Position numbers and translations under genes: made by a program. A stretch of 64,000 bases of DNA from Streptomyces sp. Edi4 (GTDB lineage: Bacteria; Actinomycetota; Actinomycetes; Streptomycetales; Streptomycetaceae), in assembly GCF_040253615.1 (NCBI RefSeq), contig NZ_JBEJGY010000004.1:2852001-2916000 (forward strand). Reading direction: 5' to 3'. This document shows positions 19,501 through 27,036 of this stretch, piece by piece. The notes under the pieces were generated by a model that saw nothing but the letters and a program-made list of their open reading frames with translations, did not search any database and was not told the origin of the DNA. Each line of letters begins with the position of its first letter. Position 1 is the first letter of the stretch.

Positions 19501-20330
19501 CCGAGCGTGATCTGGCCCCGGGTGGCGAGCCAGCCGCCGAGGGCCAGCATGGCGACCTGGCCGAGCGCGGGGACGGCCTGGAGGGCGGGGGTGTAGCGGG
19601 CGTTCAGCTTGATCGTGCGCAGGCGGCCCGCGAACAGCTTGCGCCCCACTTCGCGCAGCTTGCCGGTCTCCTGGTCCTCCTGGCCGAAGCCCTTGACGAC
19701 GCGGACCCCGGACACCGCGCCGTCCACGACCCCGGCGACGGCGGCCGCCTGGCCCTGGGCGTACCAGGTGGCGGGGAAGAGGCGGGTGCGGCTGCGCTTG
19801 GCGATGAACCACAGGGCGGGGGCCACCGCGAGGGCGACGAGGGTGAGCAGCGGCGAGAGCCACGCCATGATCACGACGGAGATGACGAAGAGCAGGATGT
19901 TGCCGATGGTCATCGGCAGCATGAAGAGCAGGCCCTGGATCAGCTGGAGGTCGCTGGTGGCCCGGCCGACGACCTGCCCCGTGGACAGCTCGTCCTGGCG
20001 CCGCCCGTCGAGCCGGGTGATCGTGCGGTACATCTCGGTGCGCAGGTCGTGCTGGACGTCGAGGGCGAGGCGCCCTCCGTAGTACCGCCGTATGTACGTC
20101 ATCGCGTACACCACGACGGCGCAGGCTATGAGGAGCCCGGTCCACACGGCGAGGGAGCGCGTGTGGTCGCCGATGACGTCGTCGATGACGACCTTGGTGA
20201 TCAGCGGCACGAGCGCCATGACGGCCATGCCGCCGAGCGACGAGCCGAGCGCCAGCACCACATCGCGCCGGTACCGCCAGGCGTACCCGGTCAGCCTGCG
20301 CGCCCACCCCTGTCGCACACCCTCCGTCAC
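16542..20330 (-). CDS. Single-chain (fused) ABC exporter with one degenerate ATP site
   Basis: A 1262-residue exporter in which two complete half-transporters (TMD-NBD-TMD-NBD) are joined by a linker of about 100 residues (about 590-690, acidic and Pro/Ala-rich). NBD1 has Walker A GSSGSGKST (about 368-376), signature LSGGQRQRIALARA, and Walker B LLVLDDATSAVD (about 495), where the catalytic Glu is Asp. NBD2 has Walker A GETGAGKST (about 1050), signature LSAGQRQLIALARA, and canonical LLLDEATAALD (about 1175). This asymmetry is typical of heterodimeric exporters such as TmrAB/BmrCD, here in one chain. The GTG at 20330 has GGGAGGAAC upstream; the open frame extends to 20900 without support. Substrate is unknown, with multidrug or lipid export likely. 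Confidence 0.9.
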   Translation of the reverse strand: MTEGVRQGWARRLTGYAWRYRRDVVLALGSSLGGMAVMALVPLITKVVIDDVIGDHTRSLAVWTGLLIACAVVVYAMTYIRRYYGGRLALDVQHDLRTEMYRTITRLDGRRQDELSTGQVVGRATSDLQLIQGLLFMLPMTIGNILLFVISVVIMAWLSPLLTLVALAVAPALWFIAKRSRTRLFPATWYAQGQAAAVAGVVDGAVSGVRVVKGFGQEDQETGKLREVGRKLFAGRLRTIKLNARYTPALQAVPALGQVAMLALGGWLATRGQITLGTFVAFSTYLAQLVGPVRMLAMVLTVGQQARAGVERVLELIDTEPSMADGTKELPADAPATVEFDDVRFGYDDERPVLDGFSLDIRPGETVAVVGSSGSGKSTVSLLLPRFYDVAHGAVLVGGHDVRELTLSSLRAAIGLVPEDSFLFSDTIRANIAYGKPDATQEEIDRAARAAQADGFIAELPKGYDTTVGEHGLTLSGGQRQRIALARAILTDPRLLVLDDATSAVDARVEHEIHEALKSVMAGRTTLLIAHRRSTLALADRIAVLDGGRLAAIGTHDELQRDSALYRRLLTDPDELGAVSPGHTPAAPAAEEDDHSVRDELDAEFDAERGITPPLWIREDKAESAAPGGMPFPKLSTSFEQGRPQSPELLAQVEALPPATDVPGIDEAKAVQPEESYGLRGLLRGFGLPLLVSLLLVAIDAGGSLILPVLIRHGIDQGVTKLALGAVWAASGLALLTVAVQWLAQTGETRMTGRTGERVLYTLRLKIFAQLQRLGLDYYERELTGRIMTRMTTDVDALSTFLQTGLVTAFVSVVTFFGIMVALLFIDLQLALVVFATLPLLVIGTYVFRKKSVKAYELARERISVVNADLQESVSGLRIVQAFRREHDGAERFAKRSDHYRAARVRGQWLISVYFPFVQLLSSVAAAAVLIVGAHRVDGGTLTTGALVAYLLYIDLFFAPVQQLSQVFDGYQQAAVSLKRIQELLQEKTSTSAAAEPLDVRSLRGEIAFENVDFAYRAADAGDTGDAAQESEDALSGIDLRIPAGQTVAFVGETGAGKSTLVKLVARFYDPTGGRVTVDGTDLRDLDITAYRHRLGVVPQEAYLFAGTVRDAIAYGRPDASDAQVEAAARAVGAHDMIATLDGGYLHEVAERGRNLSAGQRQLIALARAELVDPDVLLLDEATAALDLATEAQVNQATDRLTGRRTTLVVAHRLTTAARADRVIVMDGGRVAEDGTHAELLAAGGVYARLWHTFTATPVPTA

Positions 20331-20461
20331 GACGTTCCTCCCGTTGGTACGTGCCCTGCCGCAAGCCCCAACGCGGCGGCCGGCGGATTTCATCCCGCCG
20401 CAATGAATACGGGCCGTAAGGACGCGAGGACCCCGGGCCTTCATCGCGTTCCGCAGGCGCC

Positions 20462-22135
20462 CTATCGGTGGGTCGGGGCGAACATCCTCAGGACTGCGGG
20501 CAGTACGACCACCGAGGGGCCGGGGGTGGCCAGGGCCTGGGACAGGTCGGCGGTCAGGGTGTCCGCGCCCGTGCGGACGGCGGGCACGCCGAAGGACTCG
20601 GCCAGGGCGGCGAAGTCCGGGCGGGCGAGTTCGGTCGCCGTGGTCGCACCGAACGTGTCCGTCTGATACTCGCGCAGGATGCCGTAGCCGCCGTCGTCGA
20701 CGATCAGCCACGTCACCGGCAGGTCGTACTGGCGGGCCGTGGCGAGCTCGGCGATGGAGTACATCGCGCCGCCGTCGCCGGAGACCGCGAGGACCGGGGT
20801 GGCGGGGTCGGCGACGGCGGCGCCGAGCGCGGAGGGGAACGCGTAGCCCAGGCCCCCGGCGCCCTGGGCGGAGTGCATCGCGCCGGGCCACGCCGACCAC
20901 GCCCAGTAGGTGAGGATCGTCATGTCCCAGAAGCTGGGCGCCGAGGAGGGAAGCGCCGCGCGCACGGCGGCGAGGATCTTCTGCTCCTCGCCGAGCCCCT
21001 GGGCGTCGATACGGGCCCGTACCCGGTCCAGGACGGTCCGTACGCGCTCGGGCGCCCCCGGGTCCGTACGTGCGTCGACGGTTTCGAGCAGGGCCTGGAG
21101 CGCGATGCGGGCGTCCGCGTGGATGCCGAGCGCGGGGTGGTTGGACTCCAGTTTGCCGAGGTCGGCCTCGATCTGGATGATCCGGCCGCGCGGCGCGAAG
21201 GTGTGGTAGTTCGACGACAGCTCGCCGAGCCCGGAGCCCACCACGAGCAGGACGTCGGCGTCTTCGAGGAAGTCGGTGGTGTGGCGGTCCTCAAGCCAGG
21301 ACTGGAGCGAGAGCGGGTGCTCCCAGGGGAAGGCGCCCTTGCCGCCGAAGGTCGTCACCACGGGCGCGTCGAGGCGTTCGGCCAGCGCGCGGAGCTTGCC
21401 CGAGGCGTCGGAGCGTACGACCCCGCCGCCCGCGATGATCACGGGCCGGGCCGCGCGGGACAGCAGGTCGGCGGCCACGGCGGTCAGCTCGTGGCGCGGG
21501 ACCAGGTCCTCGGGGAAGGCGTCCATCGCGGTGACGACGGGCAGCGCCGCCTCGGCGAGGAGCACGTCCTCGGGGATCTCCACCCAGACCGGCCCGTGCG
21601 GCGCGGTCAGCGCCGACTCCCAGGCGGCCGCGATCGCGGAGGGGATCTGCGACTGGCTCCGCACGGTGTGGACGGACTTCACGATGTCGCGGAAGGAGGC
21701 CTGCTGGTCGCGCAGCTCGTGCAGATGGCCGTGGCGTCCGCCGCCAAGTCCCTTGCGCGGGACCTGACTTGAGATCGCCACGACCGGCGATGAGGCGGCC
21801 GCCGCCTCCTGGAGCGCGGCGAGCGAGGTGAGCGCGCCGGGCCCGGTCGAGAGCAGCAGCGGGGCCGCCTCTCCGGTGATCCGGCCGTACGCGTCGGCCG
21901 CGAAGCCCGCGTTGTTCTCGACCCGCAGCCCGACGTACGTGAGGTCCGAGCGGCGCAGGGCGTCGAACATGCCGAGCGCGTGCTGGCCGGGCAGCCCGAA
22001 CACGGTGGTCGCGCCGAGCCCGGCCAGCGTCTCCACGACCAGGTCACCGCCGATGCGGCCGGGCGGAGGGTTCAGGGCCGCCGCCACCTGGCGCGGTGTG
22101 GGCCGCAGCTCGATGTCGTGGTGGTCGTGGGTCAT
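20462..22135 (-). CDS. Thiamine-pyrophosphate-dependent enzyme (acetolactate-synthase-like)
   Basis: A 557-residue TPP enzyme with the usual three domains: N-terminal PYR domain (FGLPGQHALGMFDAL, RVENNAGFAADAYGRITGEAAPLLLSTGPGA), central DHS-like domain (ARPVIIAGGGVVRSDAS, VVTTFGGKGAFP), and C-terminal PP domain (ALGAAVADPATPVLAVSGDGGAMYSIAELATARQYDLPVTWLIVDDGGYGILREYQ) with the GDG...N-like TPP/Mg motif, where the usual NN is DD. Catalytic Glu is probably that of RVENNA. Similar genes in Streptomyces are called acetolactate synthase, but no small subunit is nearby. It sits 124 bases downstream of the agmatinase-family gene on the same strand, so a role in a guanidino- or amino-acid-derived keto acid step is likely. 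Confidence 0.85.
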   Translation of the reverse strand: MTHDHHDIELRPTPRQVAAALNPPPGRIGGDLVVETLAGLGATTVFGLPGQHALGMFDALRRSDLTYVGLRVENNAGFAADAYGRITGEAAPLLLSTGPGALTSLAALQEAAAASSPVVAISSQVPRKGLGGGRHGHLHELRDQQASFRDIVKSVHTVRSQSQIPSAIAAAWESALTAPHGPVWVEIPEDVLLAEAALPVVTAMDAFPEDLVPRHELTAVAADLLSRAARPVIIAGGGVVRSDASGKLRALAERLDAPVVTTFGGKGAFPWEHPLSLQSWLEDRHTTDFLEDADVLLVVGSGLGELSSNYHTFAPRGRIIQIEADLGKLESNHPALGIHADARIALQALLETVDARTDPGAPERVRTVLDRVRARIDAQGLGEEQKILAAVRAALPSSAPSFWDMTILTYWAWSAWPGAMHSAQGAGGLGYAFPSALGAAVADPATPVLAVSGDGGAMYSIAELATARQYDLPVTWLIVDDGGYGILREYQTDTFGATTATELARPDFAALAESFGVPAVRTGADTLTADLSQALATPGPSVVVLPAVLRMFAPTHR

Positions 22136-22259
22136 CGCGTCCTCTCCTGTGGCACTGGGCCCGGGCCCGGCTGTGGCACTCGGCCCGGGCCAGCAGCGGA
22201 TCGCCCCGCCGCCGGTTCCGGGTCGCGGACCGGGGTCCTCCGCCGGCCCCTCCCGCGTC

Positions 22260-23225
22260 TCAGGCGCGGCCCGCCGCGATCTGGCGGGACATGATCGTGG
22301 TCAGCTCGTAGGCCGTGTGCGAGGCGGCCACGCTGGTGATCTCGGCGTGGTCGTAGGCGGGGGCGACCTCGACGACGTCGGCCGAGACCAGGTTGCAGGA
22401 GGTCAGGCCCCGCAGGATCTCCAGGAGCTCGCGCGAGGTCATGCCGCCGGCCTCGGGGGTGCCGGTGCCGGGCGCGTGCGCCGGGTCGAGGCAGTCGATG
22501 TCGATGGAGATGTACAGCGGGCGGTCGCCGATGCGCTGGCGGAGCTGGTCGGCTACCTCGTCCGCGCCGCGCCGGTAGACGTCGGCGGAGGTGACGATGC
22601 CGAAGCCCATCTTCTCGTCGTCCGTCAGGTCCTGCTTGCCGTAGAGCGGGCCGCGGGTGCCGACGTGGGACAGCGCCTCGGTGTCGAGGATGCCCTCCTC
22701 GACGGCGCGCCGGAAGGGGGTGCCGTGGGTGTACTCGGCGCCGAAGTAGGTGTCCCACGTGTCCAGGTGCGCGTCGAAGTGGAGCAGCGCGACCGGGCCG
22801 TGCTTCTTGGCGACCGAGCGCAGCAGCGGCAGCGCGATGGTGTGGTCGCCGCCGAGCGTCATGAGGCGGGCGCCGGTGGAGAGCAGGTCGTCCGCGGCCG
22901 CCTCGATCGTGTCGACGGCCTCATTGATGTTGAACGGGTTGGCCGCGATGTCACCGGCGTCGGCGACCTGGGCGAGCGCGAAGGGCGAGGCGTCCTGGGC
23001 GGGGTTGTAGGGGCGCAGCAGACGCGAGGCCTCGCGGATGGCGTTGCCGCCGAAGCGGGCGCCGGGGCGGTAGGAGACGCCGGAGTCGAAGGGCACGCCG
23101 ACCACGGCGACGTCGGCCGTGCCGACCTCGTCGAGGCGGGGCAGCCGGGCGAAGGTCGCGGGACCGGCGTACCGCGGGATGCGGGACGAGTCGATCGGAC
23201 CGCGCGGCGTTTCGTTGCTGCTCAT
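22260..23225 (-). CDS. speB: Agmatinase/guanidinobutyrase-family ureohydrolase
   Basis: A 321-residue binuclear manganese ureohydrolase that cleaves a guanidino group to release urea. Metal-binding motifs are all present: [22 protein letters not shown], and [23 protein letters not shown], followed by [28 protein letters not shown]. The ATG at 23225 has AAGAAGGG 9 bases upstream. It is transcribed with the TPP enzyme and divergently from pucR. Substrate cannot be fixed by sequence alone: agmatine, 4-guanidinobutyrate and guanidine are all used by close relatives. The PucR regulator and TPP partner fit arginine/guanidino catabolism better than polyamine synthesis. Confidence 0.88.
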   Translation of the reverse strand: MSSNETPRGPIDSSRIPRYAGPATFARLPRLDEVGTADVAVVGVPFDSGVSYRPGARFGGNAIREASRLLRPYNPAQDASPFALAQVADAGDIAANPFNINEAVDTIEAAADDLLSTGARLMTLGGDHTIALPLLRSVAKKHGPVALLHFDAHLDTWDTYFGAEYTHGTPFRRAVEEGILDTEALSHVGTRGPLYGKQDLTDDEKMGFGIVTSADVYRRGADEVADQLRQRIGDRPLYISIDIDCLDPAHAPGTGTPEAGGMTSRELLEILRGLTSCNLVSADVVEVAPAYDHAEITSVAASHTAYELTTIMSRQIAAGRA

Positions 23226-23488
23226 GTGAACTGCCCTTCTTTTTCAGCGTGTTGAGGCGGCCCGGGGCCGGGGGTGCGCCGGTGGGGCGCACCCAGGGGG
23301 GTGCGTCGGTGGCGCGGGTCCGGCCGGGACCGGCGGCGCGCGGGGCCTGTCCGCGCCCCCGGGTGCGCCCCCGGATGCGCCGCGTGGGCGGCGCTCGCCG
23401 CCTCCGCATGACCTTAGGTGGCCGGGCGGCCCCACTGAAGTGTACGTTTCCTCCACTTCTGACGCCGCCGATGGATGGATCGTCCACC
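23226..23488. promoter_or_regulatory. Divergent speB/pucR control region
   Basis: A 263-base divergent intergenic region. It contains the inverted pair GAAGTG (23437-23442) and CACTTC (23454-23459) around TACGTTTCCTC, about 30-50 bases before the likely pucR start. This is a candidate operator for PucR or another regulator. The rest is very GC-rich (GGTGCGCC motifs near 23270-23380). Confidence 0.35.
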
Positions 23489-25480
23489 ATGCCGGAACCG
23501 ACCGCACCGACCGCCCCGCCCACGCCGCCCATCGCCCTCGCCGCGCTGCTCGCCCGGACCGATCTGGGCCTGCGGCAGCTCGCGGGGCCACCGGACGCGT
23601 CCATCCGTTGGGTGCACGCCTCGGAGATGGCCGACCCGTACCCGTATCTGCTCGGCGGGGAGCTTCTGATGACGGCCGGCATCCAGCTGGGCGACCCCGA
23701 GGCGTACGTGTCCCGGGTCGTCGCGGCCGGGGCGGCGGCGCTGGGTTTCGGGGTGGCGCCGGTGTACGAGGAGGTGCCGCCCGCGCTGGTGGCGGCCTGC
23801 GCGCGGCACGGGCTTCCCCTGCTTGAGGTGCCGCCCCGTACGACGTTCTCCCGGGTGGCGCGGGCGGTGTGGCTCCTGATGGCCCGGGCCCGCGAGGACG
23901 AGCTGCGCCGCGTGAACGAGGCCCAGCGCGCGCTCGCGGCGGCGGCGTCGCGCTCCGCGCCGGTGGGGGCGGAGCGCTCCGCGCCGGTGGGGGCGGTGTT
24001 GCGGGTGCTGGCGGGGCGGCTCGGGGGGTGGGCGGCGCTCATGACCCCGGCGGGGTCGGTGGTCGAGTCGGCGGGGGCTGCCCCGTCGGCCCCGGTAGGG
24101 GAGGCGCTGGGGGCGCTGGTGCGGGTGGTGTCGCCTTCGGCGGATCGTCCCCACCCCGCCCCTTCCCGAAAGCCTCCGGCGGGCGGGGCGGGGGACGCGG
24201 CTCCGTCGCCTGCGGCCCGGCAGCCACGGGGCACCGCCCCGGACCCCGCTCCTCAAACGCCGGAGGGGCTGAATTGCGCGATGCCGCGTGAGCAGCGGGC
24301 GCCGCTTGAGGAGCGAGGGTCGCTCGAGGAGCGGGCACCGGGCGGTCGAACCCCCGGCTCCCAGGGGCCCGCTTCCACGCCGGAGCGCCCTGACCCCTCA
24401 GCCCCTCCGGCGTCCGAGGAGCCGGGGTCTGGGGGCAGACGGCCCGGGGCAACCACCGGGCCGCACGCCGCGCACAAACGAGGCCCCTCAACCCCTCCGG
24501 CGTTCGAGGAGCCGGGGTCTGGGGGCAGACGGCCCGGGGCAACCGCCGGGCCGCACGCCGCGCACAAACGAGGCCCCTCAACCCCTCCGGCGTTCGAGGA
24601 GCGGGGGGCCGGGGGCGGAGGGACCGGGGCATCCTTCGGGGCGCGGGCCGCTGACACTCCGCCGGAGGCTTTCGGGAAGGGGCGGGGCGGGGAGAACTCG
24701 CCGAAGGCACACCCCCTCACCGCCACCGACTCCGCCAACGGCACCCACCTCGCCGCCTACGCTCTGGCCGAGCCCGGAGGGATGGCCCTCGCCGTCGCCA
24801 CCCCCCACCGCGCCCCCGGCGACCCCACCATCGCCGGCGTCGCGGCCGTGCTGCTCTCGCTGCTCACCGCCGGGCGCCCCACCACCGCCGAGGCCGCCCG
24901 TTCCGCCGCGTTGGTACGGATGCTGCTCGGCGGCTCCCCCGGCGAGACGGCGGCGCTGCTGGGCGAAGGACCCTGGGTCGTCGTATGCGCCCGGGGCACG
25001 GGCACCCCGCCCGACCTGGGGACGCCGCTGGTCGACGCCGCCGGCCCCGCCGTACGCGCCCTGGTACCGGCCGACCGCGAGGTCACCCCGCACCCCGGCT
25101 GGGCCCTGGGCGTCAGCGCCCCGGCCGGCATCGAGGGGCTGGCCGTGGCCGACACCCAGGCCGCCCGCGCCCTGGCCCGCGCCGTGGCCACCCGCACCCC
25201 GTTGGCCCGCCACCGCCCAGCCGGATTCGCCGGCCTGCTCGACCCCGCCGAGGCCACCGCGTACGCCCGCGAACTCCTCACCCCACTCAGCGAACCCCTG
25301 CGCACCACCCTGGGCAACTGGCTCGCCCTGCACGGCAGTTGGGACCGCACGGCCACCACCCTCGGCGTACACCGCAACACCGTGCGCCAACGCATCGCCC
25401 GCTGCGCGGCGCTGCTCGGCGCCGACCTCGACGACATGGACGTCCGCACAGAGCTGTGGCTGGCGCTGCGCCACTTGTAA
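23489..25480 (+). CDS. PucR/CdaR-family regulator with a large internal repeat insertion
   Basis: A 663-residue regulator. Residues about 8-135 are the PucR N-terminal domain (LAALLARTDLGLRQLAG, DPYPYLLGGELLMTAGIQLGD, GVAPVYEEVPPALV), residues about 150-212 and 410-460 form the split middle domain, and the C-terminus carries the PucR helix-turn-helix (WDRTATTLGVHRNTVRQRIARCAALLG). Between them residues about 213-408 are Pro/Gly/Arg-rich, including three near-identical 30-residue units (EEPGSGGRRPGAT...GPHAAHKRG). This DNA belongs to the dispersed intergenic repeats seen elsewhere in the window. Without it the protein would have near-normal PucR length. The start at ATG 23489 is tentative (23471 also possible). 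A 24-bp tandem duplication lies at 23951-23998. It is divergent from speB and probably controls it. Confidence 0.8.
   Translation: MPEPTAPTAPPTPPIALAALLARTDLGLRQLAGPPDASIRWVHASEMADPYPYLLGGELLMTAGIQLGDPEAYVSRVVAAGAAALGFGVAPVYEEVPPALVAACARHGLPLLEVPPRTTFSRVARAVWLLMARAREDELRRVNEAQRALAAAASRSAPVGAERSAPVGAVLRVLAGRLGGWAALMTPAGSVVESAGAAPSAPVGEALGALVRVVSPSADRPHPAPSRKPPAGGAGDAAPSPAARQPRGTAPDPAPQTPEGLNCAMPREQRAPLEERGSLEERAPGGRTPGSQGPASTPERPDPSAPPASEEPGSGGRRPGATTGPHAAHKRGPSTPPAFEEPGSGGRRPGATAGPHAAHKRGPSTPPAFEERGAGGGGTGASFGARAADTPPEAFGKGRGGENSPKAHPLTATDSANGTHLAAYALAEPGGMALAVATPHRAPGDPTIAGVAAVLLSLLTAGRPTTAEAARSAALVRMLLGGSPGETAALLGEGPWVVVCARGTGTPPDLGTPLVDAAGPAVRALVPADREVTPHPGWALGVSAPAGIEGLAVADTQAARALARAVATRTPLARHRPAGFAGLLDPAEATAYARELLTPLSEPLRTTLGNWLALHGSWDRTATTLGVHRNTVRQRIARCAALLGADLDDMDVRTELWLALRHL
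24127..24713. mobile_element. MITE-like repeat element inside pucR, bounded by about 55-bp inverted repeats
   Basis: The left arm (24127-24182) and right arm (24659-24713) are inverted copies. They share CCCCGCCCCTTCCCGAAAGC followed by CTCCGGCGG exactly, plus most of the outer part (GCCTTCGGCG). Between them lie an inverted repeat-family segment near 24240 (GCTCCTCAAACGCCGGAGGG) and three tandem 90-bp units. No transposase is encoded. The whole segment is open in the pucR frame. No clear target-site duplication was found, so the mode of insertion is unknown. Confidence 0.6.
24393..24602 (+). repeat. Tandem 90-bp repeats (two full units and a partial third)
   Basis: Units begin at 24393, 24483 and 24573, each with CCCCTCA-CCCCTCCGGCGT followed by CGAGGAGC. 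Units one and two differ at only a few bases; unit three matches about 30 bases, then diverges. 90 bp is 30 codons, so the reading frame is preserved. Confidence 0.9.
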
Positions 25481-25573
25481 GGTCACTTCAGTAACAGCCG
25501 CCAGAGATCGGCACAGTGGCCGGAAGTCAGCACGTGAGCAAGCTCGTGCGCCACGTCGTAGTCCACTCGCCCC

Positions 25574-25846
25574 TCATGCGCCCACTCCCGCAGGCCGGTG
25601 CGGGTGCGGCTCGATCTCGACTCCGTGCGCCGTGAGCCAGAGCACGCGCCGCCGCCGGGCCTCATCCCGCTCGTGCGCGACGAGATAGGGGCGGACGAGG
25701 AGGCTGTCCTCACCCCGGAAGATCGGTTCGGGGTCCGGGGCGGCGACGGCCCTCGGCGGGGAGGGGCGCGGCGGATCCGGTTCCGGCTCGGCGGCCCGTA
25801 ACCGCAGCAGCAGGCTTTCAAGCAGTCGGATGATCCAATACGTCAT
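25574..25846 (-). CDS. Small conserved protein with a TTA codon
   Basis: A 90-residue protein: an amphipathic or weakly hydrophobic start (TYWIIRLLESLLLRLRAAEP), a Pro-rich middle, then GEDSLLVRPYLVAHERDEARRRR and a short C-terminus. The segment EDSLLVRPYLVAHE is shared by many small Streptomyces proteins of unknown function that lie next to XRE/DUF397 genes. Codon 16 is TTA (plus-strand 25799-25801), the rare leucine codon read by bldA tRNA, so translation may be limited to later development. The ATG has GGAAAGGG upstream. It is divergent from the XRE gene at 25986. Confidence 0.65.
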   Translation of the reverse strand: MTYWIIRLLESLLLRLRAAEPEPDPPRPSPPRAVAAPDPEPIFRGEDSLLVRPYLVAHERDEARRRRVLWLTAHGVEIEPHPHRPAGVGA

Positions 25847-25985
25847 GTCGCGGCCCTTTCCACGCAGTTGGCGGGCGCCCGCCTCGATGTCGTTGTGTAG
25901 CGATCCACTTACAGAGTGAGACCGGGCGGGCTAGCCTTGCCAGCGGGTAGCGCGTGACAAGGCTTTTGTCGCAAGGGAGTTGGCC

Positions 25986-26780
25986 GTGACCAATACGTAC
26001 GGCGAGTGGCTGCGCCAGCAGCGCGAGGCGGCCGGCCTCACTCAGCAGGCGCTGGCCGAGAAGGCGTTCATGACGCGGTCGCACATCGCGCACATCGAGG
26101 CGGGGCGAAGGATTCCCTCCAAGGACGATGCGCGGAGACTGGACATGGCGCTGGGTACGGGCGATGTACTGAGCAGCTTTCTGCCGGGGGATGATTCGCC
26201 AGTCGCCGATCGCTTCGTGGCCGCGCGATACCTCGAACAACAGGCCACAATGATCAGGGAGTTCGCGCTCTCATACGTGCCGGGCATCTTGCAGACAGAA
26301 AGATACGCACGCGCGGTTATTGGCGCCGCGTTCCCGCCTCACGGCGAGGAGGAGTGTGACACGCGGGTTGTCGCACGGCTTGACCGCTCGAAGATCCTCA
26401 CCAATCCGGTAACCCCCGTAGTGTGGGCGCTGCTGGACGAGGCGGTACTCCAGCGCCCAGTTGGCGGACCGGAGGTCATGGCTGAGCAGATCATGCACGT
26501 CGTCCGGCTGGCTGAGAGCGGGCGGTTGCGCACGCATGTGTTGCCCCTGAGCTTGGGGGCCTACCCGCTCATGCAGAGCATGCTGACGCTGATGTGGTTC
26601 GAGGACCAACCCCCTGCCGCCTACAGCGAAGGGTTGTCCATCGCTAAGGTCCACGACTCCCCAGCCGAGGTCGAGCGACTGCAAGCCATCTACGATCTTG
26701 CACTGGGTGAAGCGCTACCGACGAAAGAGTCACTCGCCCTCATGAGGGCGCGAGCAAAGGACTACGGATACCGTGAGTGA
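25986..26780 (+). CDS. XRE-family regulator with DUF5753 domain (second pair)
   Basis: A 264-residue homologue of the regulator at 474-1298. XRE helix-turn-helix at about residues 5-60 (WLRQQREAAGLTQQALAEKAF, SHIAHIEAGRRIPSKDDARRLD), DUF5753 thereafter (IREFALSYVPGILQTERYARAV, VVWALLDEAVLQRPVGGPEVM, MLTLMWFEDQPPAAYSEG). The GTG at 25986 is chosen because AAGGGAG lies 6 bases upstream; a TTG at 25980 is within that site. It overlaps the DUF397 gene by 8 bases. The duplicated XRE/DUF397 architecture in one window suggests parallel regulatory pairs with separate partners. Confidence 0.88.
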   Translation: MTNTYGEWLRQQREAAGLTQQALAEKAFMTRSHIAHIEAGRRIPSKDDARRLDMALGTGDVLSSFLPGDDSPVADRFVAARYLEQQATMIREFALSYVPGILQTERYARAVIGAAFPPHGEEECDTRVVARLDRSKILTNPVTPVVWALLDEAVLQRPVGGPEVMAEQIMHVVRLAESGRLRTHVLPLSLGAYPLMQSMLTLMWFEDQPPAAYSEGLSIAKVHDSPAEVERLQAIYDLALGEALPTKESLALMRARAKDYGYRE

Positions 26781-26994
26781 GCACATAATCCCGGACGCCG
26801 CCTCGCTGAGCGGCTGGCGTAAGTCGTCACACAGCGGAAGCGACTCGGACAGCTGCGTCGAAGTGGTGGATGCCTACCCGACGGGCGTCCCCGTCCGCGA
26901 CTCCAAGGCCCCGAACGGCCCGGCGCTGGTCTTCCCTGTGAGGGGCTGGTCATCTTTCGTCGCGGCAGTCAAAGCTGGAGAGTTCGCCGTCTGA
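26773..26994 (+). CDS. DUF397 protein (single-copy form)
   Basis: A 73-residue DUF397 protein in standard form: SGWRKSSHSGSDSDSCVEV, VPVRDSKAPNGPALVFPVRGWSSFV and a short tail. It starts with GTG at 26773, 8 bases inside the XRE gene, so the pair is translationally coupled. It serves as an in-window reference for the triple-motif DUF397 protein at 122-487. A strong hairpin terminator follows 16 bases after the stop. Confidence 0.88.
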   Translation: MSEHIIPDAASLSGWRKSSHSGSDSDSCVEVVDAYPTGVPVRDSKAPNGPALVFPVRGWSSFVAAVKAGEFAV

Positions 26995-27010
26995 ATATGC
27001 CCAGACAACA

Positions 27011-27036
27011 GGCCCGCGCTTCCCAGAGCGCGGGCC
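27011..27036 (+). terminator. Rho-independent terminator after the XRE/DUF397 pair
   Basis: A perfect 10-bp stem GGCCCGCGCT/AGCGCGGGCC with a 6-base loop TCCCAG, followed by the pyrimidine run TCTCTCT. Confidence 0.85.

Noticed and set aside
16542..20900. Longer minus-strand protein extending beyond the ABC exporter start
   Set aside because: The extension is Arg/Gly-rich without homology, while GTG 20330 has a strong GGGAGGA ribosome site and begins a normal exporter N-terminus.
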